DNA of 34,912 nucleotides from Phycisphaerales bacterium (GTDB lineage: Bacteria > Planctomycetota > Phycisphaerae > Phycisphaerales > SM1A02), in the NCBI GenBank assembly GCA_007693845.1, contig RECV01000119.1:1-34912 (forward strand), given 5' to 3'. The notes under the pieces are model-generated. The model saw nothing but the letters and a program-made list of their open reading frames with translations. It was not told the origin of the DNA and made no database searches. Positions within the stretch are counted from its first letter, which is position 1, and the number at the start of each line of letters is the position of its first letter. Both the position numbers and the translations under genes were made by a program. Below, piece by piece: positions 7,195 to 15,318 of the stretch.

Positions 7195-7944
7195 ATGGCT
7201 GATCTCGTACACACCACGATCGAAGAAGGCACCGCCACCCTGACCCTCAACCGGCCGGATGCGCGCAATGCGCTCTCGTTCGAGTTGATCGAAGCGCTCG
7301 GCAACGCGGTCGGTGAAATCGAAGCGAACGATGCGGTCCGCGCCCTCATCCTCGCTGGTAACGGCAAATCGTTCTGCGCCGGCATGGACCTCAAGGGCGT
7401 GATCGATGATGCGGAAAAGATGGGCGGCATGTTGCGCGGCCTGTCGCAGGTCATGCGGCGAATTCGACGATTGCCGATCCCCACCATCGCTCGCGTGCAG
7501 GGCGCAGCCGTGGGCGGCGGATGCGGGCTCATGGTCATGACCGACTTTGCCATCACGCATCCCGAAGCGAAGGTCGGTTACCCGGAAGTGGACCTCGGCG
7601 TCTGCCCCGCCGTCGTCGCGCCGTGGCTGATTCGCAAGATCGGCGCCGGCCGGGCCCGCGCGATGCTGCTCGCCGGCGGCACCACCAGCGGCGAGGAGGG
7701 CTACCGCATCGGCCTCGCTTCGCACCTGGTCGAAATGGAACACCTCGAGGCCGAGTCGCTCGACCTCGCGGATGAACTCTGCCGCGGCGGCCGCCACGCA
7801 ATCTCCGTCACGAAACAATGGCTGAACGAACTCGACGGTTCAATGGAAGATGCGATTTTCGACAAGGCCGCCGATCTCTCCGCAGAAGTTATTGCGGGGG
7901 AAGAAGCGCAGTCACGACTTCGAAAACTTTTCGCGAAGGCGTGA
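7195..7944 (+). CDS. Enoyl-CoA hydratase/isomerase family protein
   Basis: This crotonase-fold protein (249 aa) acts on acyl-CoA thioesters. The oxyanion-hole segments are SFCAGMDL (59-66) and GAAVGGGCGL (103-112). The first catalytic Glu of classical hydratases (GGGCE) is Gly111. The second is kept at E131 (GYPEVDLGVCPAVV). Together with the later RKIGAGRAR segment, this resembles the LiuC/methylglutaconyl-CoA-hydratase-like clade, where, as I recall, the first Glu is often missing. The substrate is therefore open. It lies 40 bases before rsmG on the same strand and may be co-transcribed. A promoter with a 6-base gap precedes the start. Confidence 0.85.
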   Translation: MADLVHTTIEEGTATLTLNRPDARNALSFELIEALGNAVGEIEANDAVRALILAGNGKSFCAGMDLKGVIDDAEKMGGMLRGLSQVMRRIRRLPIPTIARVQGAAVGGGCGLMVMTDFAITHPEAKVGYPEVDLGVCPAVVAPWLIRKIGAGRARAMLLAGGTTSGEEGYRIGLASHLVEMEHLEAESLDLADELCRGGRHAISVTKQWLNELDGSMEDAIFDKAADLSAEVIAGEEAQSRLRKLFAKA

Positions 7945-7984
7945 TCTCATCGGCGACGGTCTTCATCCGATCTGATTTTTCATC

Positions 7985-8707
7985 ATGAATGATTCCACAA
8001 CGATCGCCGTTCCTCCGTCCTCGTTTGAGACGCTTTGTCAATCGCTTCAGGTTGAGTTGGAGACGGCGGAAATCGATCAACTTGGTCGTTTTCTTGTGCT
8101 GTTGCTGGAAGCGAACGAGCGATTCAACCTGACGCGTATCACTGATCACGAGTCGGCGTGGCTACGACACATTGGCGACAGTCTCACCCTGCTGCCGCTC
8201 ATCGCCAGTGCGGAGGCGTCGCGCGTGATCGACATCGGTTCGGGCGGCGGTCTGCCGGCCCTGCCGCTGGCGATCACCATGCCGAACGTTTCGTTCACGC
8301 TGGTCGAGTCGACCGGCAAGAAAGCCGCCTTCCTCGAATCAACCGCCGCGACGCTCGGCCTGAAGAACGTCGCCGTCATCAACGACCGCGCTGAAGAGAT
8401 CGGCCGGGACCGTGAACAGCACCGTGAGCAGTACGACATCGTGACCGCCCGCGCGGTGGGCAAGTTGAACGTGCTGCTCGAGCTGACCATCCCACTCGCC
8501 CGGGTCGGCGGGCACGTGCTGGCGATCAAGGGGGAACGCGCGAATGAAGAGATCGCCGAAGCGAAACAGGCGTTGCATGCACTGCACTGTCACGTCATCA
8601 ACACCCTTCGCACCGAAACCGGCACGATCGTGACAATCGAGAAGCAACGCCGCACTCCGAAGCTGTATCCACGCCGTCCGGGCGAACCGAAGCGCGCGCC
8701 GCTGTAA
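7985..8707 (+). CDS. rsmG: 16S rRNA (guanine-527-N7)-methyltransferase RsmG (GidB)
   Basis: RsmG methylates N7 of G527 (E. coli numbering) in 16S rRNA, near the streptomycin site, using SAM. The 240-residue protein has the diagnostic FNLTRI near 47-52, HIGDSL at 62-67, the SAM loop VIDIGSGGGLP at 81-91, and VTARAVGKLNVL followed by GGHVLAIKGE. Length is normal (207-250 aa). The basic C-terminus (RRTPKLYPRRPGEPKR) is typical of the family. No strong Shine-Dalgarno sequence is seen. It is the last gene of the plus-strand pair and is convergent with rodA, with about 90 bases between stops. Confidence 0.93.
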   Translation: MNDSTTIAVPPSSFETLCQSLQVELETAEIDQLGRFLVLLLEANERFNLTRITDHESAWLRHIGDSLTLLPLIASAEASRVIDIGSGGGLPALPLAITMPNVSFTLVESTGKKAAFLESTAATLGLKNVAVINDRAEEIGRDREQHREQYDIVTARAVGKLNVLLELTIPLARVGGHVLAIKGERANEEIAEAKQALHALHCHVINTLRTETGTIVTIEKQRRTPKLYPRRPGEPKRAPL

Positions 8708-8800
8708 TGAATGATCCCGAGAACGTGCGACGGGGTTCCTGAGGTCTCCGCACGGAACTGTCACACGCGAGCAAAGGCGCGATTGACGGGCGGGCGCGAA

Positions 8801-10021
8801 TCACGCCTGATCGGGTTTTTCATCAAACTCGAAGCTCTTGCGCGCCAGGTATTGCGGGCGGCGCATCGCGACGTTGAGCAGAATGCCGACCATCATCCAG
8901 CCGGCCACCAGACTCGACCCGCCGTAACTCACAAACGGCAGGGTCAGACCGGTGATCGGCAGGACGCCGATCGTCATGCCGGTGTTGATCGTCATCTGCG
9001 CGAAGGTCATGGCGACAATCCCCACCGCCACGAGTCGCCCGAACGGGTCCTTGCACATCCCGGCCGTGATCAATCCCCCGATCGTGAAGAGCGCGAAGAG
9101 AGCCCACGTCACAATCGCGCCGGCGAGTCCCCACCGGCAGCAGATCACCGCGAAGATCATGTCGTTGTGCTCTTCCGGCAGGTGGTTGTACCGAATGAGA
9201 TCCGCCGCTTTTTGCTTACCCACGCCGGTCAACTGTCCCGCACCGACCAGTGTCATGGCCCGCGCGCCCTGGTACCCGAGATCATCCTGGTACCGGTCAT
9301 CGCCGGTCACCTGCGCAACCATCGCCTGGATGCGACCCTTCTGGTGCGGCTGCAGCAGCGGGTACGTCAGCGGCGCAAGAGACAGGCCGAGAAGAATAAT
9401 CAGAACGAGATGCTTGATCCGCGCGCCGGCGGCGATCAGCATCGCAAACAGCGTCGGCAGAAAGAGCATTGCCGTGCCGAGATCCGGTTCGACGAGAATC
9501 AGCACCAGCGGGATGAACGTGAGTACCAGCGGCAGCAGCAGGCCGAAGAACGTTCGATAGTTCTGCCGGTACCGCAAGTACGCTGCGAGCGCGACGATGT
9601 AGGCGATTTTCGCAATCTCCGAGGGCTGAAAATCGGTGAAGTACAGATTGATCCATCTTCGCGCGCCGTTGCGCGGCCGCACGATCGCTTCGGGCACCCA
9701 GGGGATGAGCACGAAGATCAGGAGCAGGATGACCACGCCGAGCAGCGGATAGCTCGCGCGGTGAATCCACTTGTAATGCGGCACGGCGAGCACGGTCGCG
9801 GCGATCACACCCACGCCGAGGTGCGCGATCTGCCGCACCGCCAGTTCGTGTTCGGTCGTCGAGATCGCCATGATCCCAAGCACGCTGAGAAAGAACGCCG
9901 CCATCACGCAGATCCAGCCGGCGTTGTGCCAGTCCACCTTGGGTTTGTGCAGTTCGCGCACGCGGTCGTGCAAACCGGAAGGTGTGTACGACGAGGCCGG
10001 TGTGGGGGCAAGGATGCTCAC
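8801..10021 (-). CDS. rodA: SEDS peptidoglycan glycosyltransferase RodA
   Basis: RodA polymerises lipid II into glycan strands during elongation, together with a class B PBP. The 406-residue protein has about ten membrane spans and the SEDS motifs: RRWINLYFTDFQPSEIAK (121-138), EPDLGTA (178-184), LPEEHNDMIFAV (281-292) with the conserved Asp287, and PFVSYGGSS (362-370). The segment usually reading FAVIGEEWG reads FAVICCRWG, so the conserved acidic pair is Cys-Arg. The start is GTG at 10021, overlapping the mrdA stop as GTGA, so translation is probably coupled. Direct partnership with MrdA argues for RodA rather than FtsW. Confidence 0.92.
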   Translation of the reverse strand: MSILAPTPASSYTPSGLHDRVRELHKPKVDWHNAGWICVMAAFFLSVLGIMAISTTEHELAVRQIAHLGVGVIAATVLAVPHYKWIHRASYPLLGVVILLLIFVLIPWVPEAIVRPRNGARRWINLYFTDFQPSEIAKIAYIVALAAYLRYRQNYRTFFGLLLPLVLTFIPLVLILVEPDLGTAMLFLPTLFAMLIAAGARIKHLVLIILLGLSLAPLTYPLLQPHQKGRIQAMVAQVTGDDRYQDDLGYQGARAMTLVGAGQLTGVGKQKAADLIRYNHLPEEHNDMIFAVICCRWGLAGAIVTWALFALFTIGGLITAGMCKDPFGRLVAVGIVAMTFAQMTINTGMTIGVLPITGLTLPFVSYGGSSLVAGWMMVGILLNVAMRRPQYLARKSFEFDEKPDQA

Positions 10022-12360
10022 GGCCGCGCCGCTCCTTCCACACGGCCCGAAACACGACCAGCATCCGCAACCGCGCCGCCTTCGAGATACCCCTCATCCT
10101 GCAGCGCGCGCACGATTTCGTTGGCGATCGGACCGGCAACGCGACCACCCGACCCGCCGTACTCGACAATGACCGCGATGGCGTATTCCGGTTCCCGTCT
10201 TCGTTCCGAACCGACCAGCCCGACGAACCACGCGTGGGAAAGTCCGGTCATCCAACTGTCGGGGACACCGTCGCCGGTCGAATCGACGCGCAAGCCCGGG
10301 GCCTGCGCGGTGCCGGTTTTGGCCCAGTTGATCACGCCGGGCACGTTCATGATTCGGTGCGGCGGCAGATCGCGGTCATCGAAACGGATCTGGTAACCCG
10401 TGCCGAATGACTCTTCGACGGACTGGCGCAACCCTTCGAGAATGACTTCAACGAGTCGCGGCGACAAGGGCGAATGCTCGCGCGATGATCGCGGTGTGAG
10501 GCGCTGCTCATCCCGCACAAGCGTGGCATCGCGCACGATCCCGCCGCGGGCAATCGTGGCGTAGGCATTGGCGGCCTGCACGGGCGTCCACGTGACGGGG
10601 CCCTGCCCAATCCCCATGATGACCGACGCAAAGGCCAGGTCTCCGCGCCGCCGGATTCCTTCGACCGCTTCGAAGTCGGGCACGGTGCCGCCGACTTCGC
10701 CGACCCTGACCGTCGTGTCTCCATCGCCCGGATGCTCGTGCAGCAATCCGAGGTCGAGCGGCTGCCCCAACCCGAAGCGGGTGAACCAGTGGCCAAGCGA
10801 AGCCAGTCCGAGGCGATCGCCCAGCGTGTAAAAGTAGATGTTGCAGGACCGCGCAATGGCTTCCGCCGCGCGGAGCGGACCGTGGTTCTGATATCCGAAT
10901 CGCTCGCGGTAAATCCAGCAGCGCGCGATGTTCTGGTGCTCCTCGTAGTAGTGCCCCGTACATTCGATCGGCTGGTCGATCGCGTGTCGGCCCTCTTCCA
11001 CAGCAGCGGTCAGAACGAGCGGTTTGATAATCGACCCCGGCGGGTAGACCGCTTCGACAGCGCGGTTCACCCAGGGAAAATCGACCGTGCGGCGGGAGAC
11101 GCTCATGCGACTGCCCATCTCCATCGTGGGCATGGAAACCATCGCCATCACCTCGCCGGTCTGGACATCGAGCACAACCGCCGCGGAATTGAGCGGCCGG
11201 CCGATCGGCAATTGATCGTTCTGATGCCAGGACTGCACGCGGGTCAGGCCGAGTTCATGCGACAGCAACGCCTGAACGCGCGCCTGCAGGAGAATGTCGA
11301 GCGTGAGATCGAGGTCCTTGCCCGGCACAGGTTCGACACGTTGCTGCTCGCCGGTGTCGCGCCGTTCGTTGATCACGCCGCGCTTGCCGCGCAGTCGATC
11401 TTCAAAGGCCAGTTCGATGCCACGTGAACCGACGATGTCGCCCGGCCGGTAGCCGCCGAGATCGATTTCGCCGGTCCTTGGGTGGACGAAGGGACGACGG
11501 TTGACGTCTTCGGCCCAGATTTCATCGCGGACCGAACCGAGGATGTGATCGGCGATGCCGTCCACGCGCACCAGCACCGGCGTCTCGGAGCGCAGCGGTC
11601 GCGGCAGGTGTGCGCGATTGACGACTACATCGATGCTGCCCCACGGGTTCTCCCGGCGGCTGGCATCGTGCACTTCGACGATCCCTTCCAGGTCGCGCGA
11701 CAGACGCTGGAATTCATAGGCAACCTGCGCATCCACGCCGGGCAGAATGACGTGGTGTTCACGTTGCTCCCGGATGGGGCGAGGGCGAAAACTGCTGCCT
11801 TCATCGTCGGTGCCGAACCGGTTCTCCCAACTGACGCGCTGCTGTTCCCAGACAATCGCGGCGAGAGACTGCACTTCCGAGCGAATGGTGTCGCGGCGGC
11901 GTTCCAGTTCGAGTTCATCGAATTCGCCATGCCGCTGAATCGCGCTCCAGAGCCGATCGGTCATGGTGATCCACGCGTCTTCACGTTGATCGATCTCTGA
12001 TTCCCGTTCTTCGGGGCTGAGCTGATTCCAGCGGTTGGAGCCGATTTCACGACGGGCCTGCCGGGCGGCGCGGTCGCGGATCCAACTGCCGGTGATCACG
12101 TCATAGCGGACCGCGACATCGTAGCTGGCGCGGTCACGGGCCAGCACCCGGCCGTGGCGATCGCGAATCTCCCCCCGATAGGTCGGCAGGTAGATCCGGC
12201 GGTCCAGCCGGGCCTCGGCTTCGCTGCGGCGATCAGCGCCCTCAACCACCGAGAGGCGCAGAATCTGCATGCTCAGCGCTGCGACGATCAGCGCCATGAC
12301 CACCACGAGCAGCACGAGCCGCCGGTGAAACATGCTGGGAATGAGCTTGCGACTGTCCAT
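10018..12360 (-). CDS. mrdA: Penicillin-binding protein 2, class B transpeptidase (MrdA)
   Basis: This membrane-anchored periplasmic DD-transpeptidase crosslinks peptidoglycan for elongation. It has a short cytoplasmic tail, one membrane span (about 15-33), a dimerisation/pedestal region and a C-terminal transpeptidase domain. The catalytic motifs are complete: SIIK with S443 and K446, SCN at 505-507, and KTG at 681-683. At 780 aa it is well above the usual 600-650, mainly because of a charged, predicted helical stretch at about 92-195 after the membrane-proximal region. The start at 12360 follows AGGA with a short gap. It is followed directly by rodA with a 4-base overlap, the conserved mrdAB pair. 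It is preceded by ychF on the same strand after a 243-base gap. Confidence 0.93.
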   Translation of the reverse strand: MDSRKLIPSMFHRRLVLLVVVMALIVAALSMQILRLSVVEGADRRSEAEARLDRRIYLPTYRGEIRDRHGRVLARDRASYDVAVRYDVITGSWIRDRAARQARREIGSNRWNQLSPEERESEIDQREDAWITMTDRLWSAIQRHGEFDELELERRRDTIRSEVQSLAAIVWEQQRVSWENRFGTDDEGSSFRPRPIREQREHHVILPGVDAQVAYEFQRLSRDLEGIVEVHDASRRENPWGSIDVVVNRAHLPRPLRSETPVLVRVDGIADHILGSVRDEIWAEDVNRRPFVHPRTGEIDLGGYRPGDIVGSRGIELAFEDRLRGKRGVINERRDTGEQQRVEPVPGKDLDLTLDILLQARVQALLSHELGLTRVQSWHQNDQLPIGRPLNSAAVVLDVQTGEVMAMVSMPTMEMGSRMSVSRRTVDFPWVNRAVEAVYPPGSIIKPLVLTAAVEEGRHAIDQPIECTGHYYEEHQNIARCWIYRERFGYQNHGPLRAAEAIARSCNIYFYTLGDRLGLASLGHWFTRFGLGQPLDLGLLHEHPGDGDTTVRVGEVGGTVPDFEAVEGIRRRGDLAFASVIMGIGQGPVTWTPVQAANAYATIARGGIVRDATLVRDEQRLTPRSSREHSPLSPRLVEVILEGLRQSVEESFGTGYQIRFDDRDLPPHRIMNVPGVINWAKTGTAQAPGLRVDSTGDGVPDSWMTGLSHAWFVGLVGSERRREPEYAIAVIVEYGGSGGRVAGPIANEIVRALQDEGYLEGGAVADAGRVSGRVEGAARP

Positions 12361-12603
12361 GCTGTCCTGATGCGCAGCCGGTGCGCGTGATCCACTCCGT
12401 TGGGTCAGGGCGTTCGCTCAAACAACCTTCATCGGCCAGGACGGCCGACTGCATGGAGTTTAGGAGGATTCGGGACGTATGGGACGTTGTGATCGGGATT
12501 TCGTGCGATCCCGGCGGCTGGTCTCGGCTGGTCTCGACTGGCGACGGGCGGTCCGGGGCTTCATGGTGCTGAGCCCCAGTTTCTCGGGGTCGGTGCTCGA
12601 TTC
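12361..12603. other. Intergenic region between ychF and mrdA
   Basis: This is one of the longest gene-free stretches in the window. It holds a 6-bp stem with an 8-base loop (CGGGAT 12494-12499 and ATCCCG 12508-12513) and a short tandem repeat at 12516-12541. Near the ychF end is a weak GCCCC/GGGGT hairpin without a T-tract. No clear promoter for mrdA stands out. No tRNA fold was seen. Confidence 0.4.
12516..12541. repeat. Tandem 10-bp direct repeat
   Basis: GGCTGGTCTC occurs twice head to tail (12516-12525 and 12526-12535), followed by the partial unit GACTGG. It lies in the ychF-mrdA gap. The copy number is too low to imply a function. Confidence 0.5.
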
Positions 12604-13665
12604 TCAGACGTTGAAGAGGAAGTGCACGACATCGCCGTCCTGCATGCGGTAGGCCTTGCCTTCCGATCGCAGTTTGCCCGCCTCGCGGATCGCCTTCTCG
12701 GTCTTGTGCTGGACAAGGTCATCGACGTGGTAGCACTCGGCCCGGATGAAACCACGTTGAATATCGCTGTGGATCGTCCCCGCCGCCTCAGGGGCGGTTT
12801 CCCCCTGGCGGATGGTCCAGGCCCGGACCTCCTTCTCGCCGGCGGTGTAGAACGACGCCAGCCCGAGCAGTCGCTGAATCGCCCGCGCCATTGTCCCAAC
12901 CGCCGGTTCGGTGAGACCCATCGATTCCAGCATCTCGGTGCGGTCCGCTTCATCCAACTCCGCCAGCTCCGCCTCCAGCTTCGCGCAGAGCGCGACCGCC
13001 TCCGCGCCGGTCTCCGTGGCGTGATCGCGAACCTTCTGCACGGCATCGCTGTCCCCCGCAAGGTCATCCTCACCGACGTTGGCGACGTACAGCACCGGCT
13101 TGGCGGTCACCATGCCGTAGCTCTTGAGGATCCCCTGCTCCTTCTCGCTCCAGTCGTCGATCACCCGGATCGGTCGGCCGTCTTCGAGCACGGTGGTGAC
13201 CTTCTCCAGGACCGCTACGCGGGTTTTTGAATCCGCATCGCCGGTGCGGGCAGCGCGGCCGGCTTTGTCCAGCGCGCTCTCCGCGACGACCATGTCCGCG
13301 AGAACGAGTTCACTCTCCATCTGATCGATGTCCTTCGCGGTGTTCACGCCCCCGCCGTCATCGAAACAGCGCACAACGTGGCAGACCGCGTCGATCTTGC
13401 GCACGTGGGAGAGAAAACTGTTGAGCTTGGACGGATCGCTGCCGGGCGGCACCCCGGGAATATCCACGAGTTGAATCGTGGCGGGAATGATCTTCTTGGT
13501 CGTGATGAAGGACGCGATCGTCTGCAAACGCGGATCGGGGATGTGCGCCACGCCGAGGTTCGGCTTCATCCCGCCGGTGGTGAAGGCGTCGGGTGATGAA
13601 CCGATCAGCGCGCTGAAGAGAGTGGTTTTCCCCACGCCGGGCAGGCCGACGATTCCGCATTCCAT
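12604..13665 (-). CDS. ychF: Redox-regulated ATPase YchF (OLA1 family)
   Basis: YchF is an Obg-related P-loop protein that hydrolyses ATP in preference to GTP, binds ribosomes and is linked to oxidative-stress control. The 353-residue protein has the G1 loop GLPGVGKTT at 7-15, a G3-like DIPGVPPGS, the altered G4 region (YVANVGEDD, in place of NKxD), a helical central insertion and a C-terminal TGS domain ending MQDGDVVHFLFNV. Length is normal (about 363). AAGGA lies about 10 bases before the ATG, and a possible promoter is at 13708-13736. It sits between the DUF4340 gene and mrdA, all on the minus strand. Confidence 0.95.
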   Translation of the reverse strand: MECGIVGLPGVGKTTLFSALIGSSPDAFTTGGMKPNLGVAHIPDPRLQTIASFITTKKIIPATIQLVDIPGVPPGSDPSKLNSFLSHVRKIDAVCHVVRCFDDGGGVNTAKDIDQMESELVLADMVVAESALDKAGRAARTGDADSKTRVAVLEKVTTVLEDGRPIRVIDDWSEKEQGILKSYGMVTAKPVLYVANVGEDDLAGDSDAVQKVRDHATETGAEAVALCAKLEAELAELDEADRTEMLESMGLTEPAVGTMARAIQRLLGLASFYTAGEKEVRAWTIRQGETAPEAAGTIHSDIQRGFIRAECYHVDDLVQHKTEKAIREAGKLRSEGKAYRMQDGDVVHFLFNV

Positions 13666-13707
13666 GAGTGTGATTCCTTGGTGACTCGAAACTTGAGAAA
13701 GTCGAGC

Positions 13708-13736
13708 AGAGTAGCGTCTGCGCGGCGTGCGGTCGA
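13708..13736 (-). promoter_or_regulatory. Candidate promoter of ychF
   Basis: On the minus strand TCGACC (13731-13736) and TACTCT (13708-13713) are 17 bases apart. This would give a leader of roughly 35 bases carrying the AAGGA ribosome site. Unlike many neighbours, ychF therefore looks like a gene with a normal leader. Confidence 0.35.
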
Positions 13737-13783
13737 GATCACCCGCTTATCCCGGAAGCCATTCGGAGCCACCCGACGCGCGA

Positions 13784-15196
13784 TCAATCGTCGGGCAGGC
13801 CGAATTCCTCCGGTGTGAGCTTGATCCCGAAGCCCGGCCCCTGCACGCGGAGAATGTTGTCGCCGTTCTCAAACGCCCAGCGTTGAATGTCCGGATCGTA
13901 CGCCACGCGGACAGTGTCCAGTGGCCGACGATCGAATCCAAAGAGGGTGATCGACGCCACGTGAAGCTCCTGCGGGTACTCATTGACCACGAGTTCCGGC
14001 GCGCGGAGAGTCGTTAGATGTTCGAGCAATTCCTCGACATCCTCCGTCGACACACGACGATCATCGTGATCCGGCGCGATCCAGCGATTCAGAGCCCGTT
14101 CGAGATGGAAAACGCCCTCCGGCCCGTCGATACGCAAACGCCGAACATCCGCCGCGTGCGCGCCCGTTCCGGTCGGATCGACCAGTTCGCTGAGCGGAGC
14201 AAACAGCCGCACGATCGTCTGGGCCGGCAATCGAATCACCGCCGGGCTGCCTTCGAGTTTGCCGTAACGATCCTGTGTGCCGCCACCCGCGGGTGAACCG
14301 ACGAGCAGCCCCTGTGAGAACTCGACGCGTTCGGGATCATCATCGTTATCTGCACCATCGCTTGCGGATGGTTGATCCGACCGCGGCACGAGACGGCTGC
14401 CGACGATCTCAATCCGGCCGGCCGGCGCGTGAAGCCCGAACCGCGCGAGGTCGCCGGGTTCATCGAGCACGAAACCGCCGGCCCGCGCGCCCGCGAGGCC
14501 CGAGATGTACTCCTCGATCCGCTCACGATCAGCGCGAGTGGAGACGGGTTCGCGCAGGAACCACTCGCGTCGGTCGCGTTCGATCACCACGCGCGCAGAC
14601 CCTTCCTCGCGCACGATCCGGTCGAGTTCGATGCTGACATCGCGGAAGAGCGTGCGATCACGCCACTCACGCGGATCGGTTTCGAGGATTCGCTCGTGCA
14701 TGTTCTGGCTGGCGACGAAAATCGCATCGTCTTCAACCGCGCGGATGTACGCGCGGCCGCCGATGCCGCGTCGCCCGAGCGCGTACTCAACTTCGCCGTC
14801 CGCCCAGCCGTAGCGAATGCGGACTTCACCGGGCTCCAACCCCAGCCCGGCCGGGGTGAATTCCTCGCTGAATGAGGCCGCGGCGATCTGATCGTACACG
14901 CGGACTTCCCGCGCCGCGTTGATGAGCTGGCGAATTCGGTACGCATCCAGCGGATAGGCGAACGGTTCAGTCTGCTGCCAGTTGCGGCCGTCACGTTTGA
15001 AAATCATCGTCCGGCCATCGCGGTAGCGGAGCTCAATGCGGGTGACTTCATCCGTCGGCATCTCTGCAGTTCCGGGCAGTGCGGCGTCCGTCGGCCCGCT
15101 GCGTCGAGCCGATGCATCATCCGGCTGGGTCAGCCAGACCACGACGAGGATGAACGCGGCCAGTAAGATTAGAAAGATTGTGGAACGCCAGGACAT
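13784..15196 (-). CDS. DUF4340-domain membrane-anchored protein
   Basis: The 470-residue protein has one N-terminal membrane span (about 5-22) followed by a long, probably periplasmic region. The beginning of that region (TRIELRYRDGRTMIFKRDGRNWQQTEP, in two parts around residues 52-78) and the later repeats of short beta-strand motifs are typical of DUF4340. In other bacteria, genes for such proteins commonly follow GldG-like ABC accessory genes, as here, so it is probably a partner of the export system upstream. It is 122 bases after the GldG-like gene. The molecular role is not known. Confidence 0.75.
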   Translation of the reverse strand: MSWRSTIFLILLAAFILVVVWLTQPDDASARRSGPTDAALPGTAEMPTDEVTRIELRYRDGRTMIFKRDGRNWQQTEPFAYPLDAYRIRQLINAAREVRVYDQIAAASFSEEFTPAGLGLEPGEVRIRYGWADGEVEYALGRRGIGGRAYIRAVEDDAIFVASQNMHERILETDPREWRDRTLFRDVSIELDRIVREEGSARVVIERDRREWFLREPVSTRADRERIEEYISGLAGARAGGFVLDEPGDLARFGLHAPAGRIEIVGSRLVPRSDQPSASDGADNDDDPERVEFSQGLLVGSPAGGGTQDRYGKLEGSPAVIRLPAQTIVRLFAPLSELVDPTGTGAHAADVRRLRIDGPEGVFHLERALNRWIAPDHDDRRVSTEDVEELLEHLTTLRAPELVVNEYPQELHVASITLFGFDRRPLDTVRVAYDPDIQRWAFENGDNILRVQGPGFGIKLTPEEFGLPDD

Positions 15197-15318
15197 GGTT
15201 AGAAACTCAGGACTGCAGATGGGGAAGCCGTCAGTTTGTGATTCGCCTTTCCGACAATTCGTAACAGAGAGTGACTGACGCGTTCAACCTTGAGCTCTCA
15301 ATCGCGCCGATCAGCATC

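Noticed and set aside
8711-10396. Open frame of 561 codons on the plus strand opposite rodA and the end of mrdA
   Set aside because: It is antisense to two clear genes, has Arg/His-rich composition and no family features. Long antisense frames are expected in GC-rich DNA.
12479-12652. Plus-strand frame of about 58 codons preceded by AGGAGG in the ychF-mrdA gap
   Set aside because: The ribosome-like site is 11 bases away, the frame runs into the antisense of ychF, and its composition is that of non-coding GC-rich DNA.
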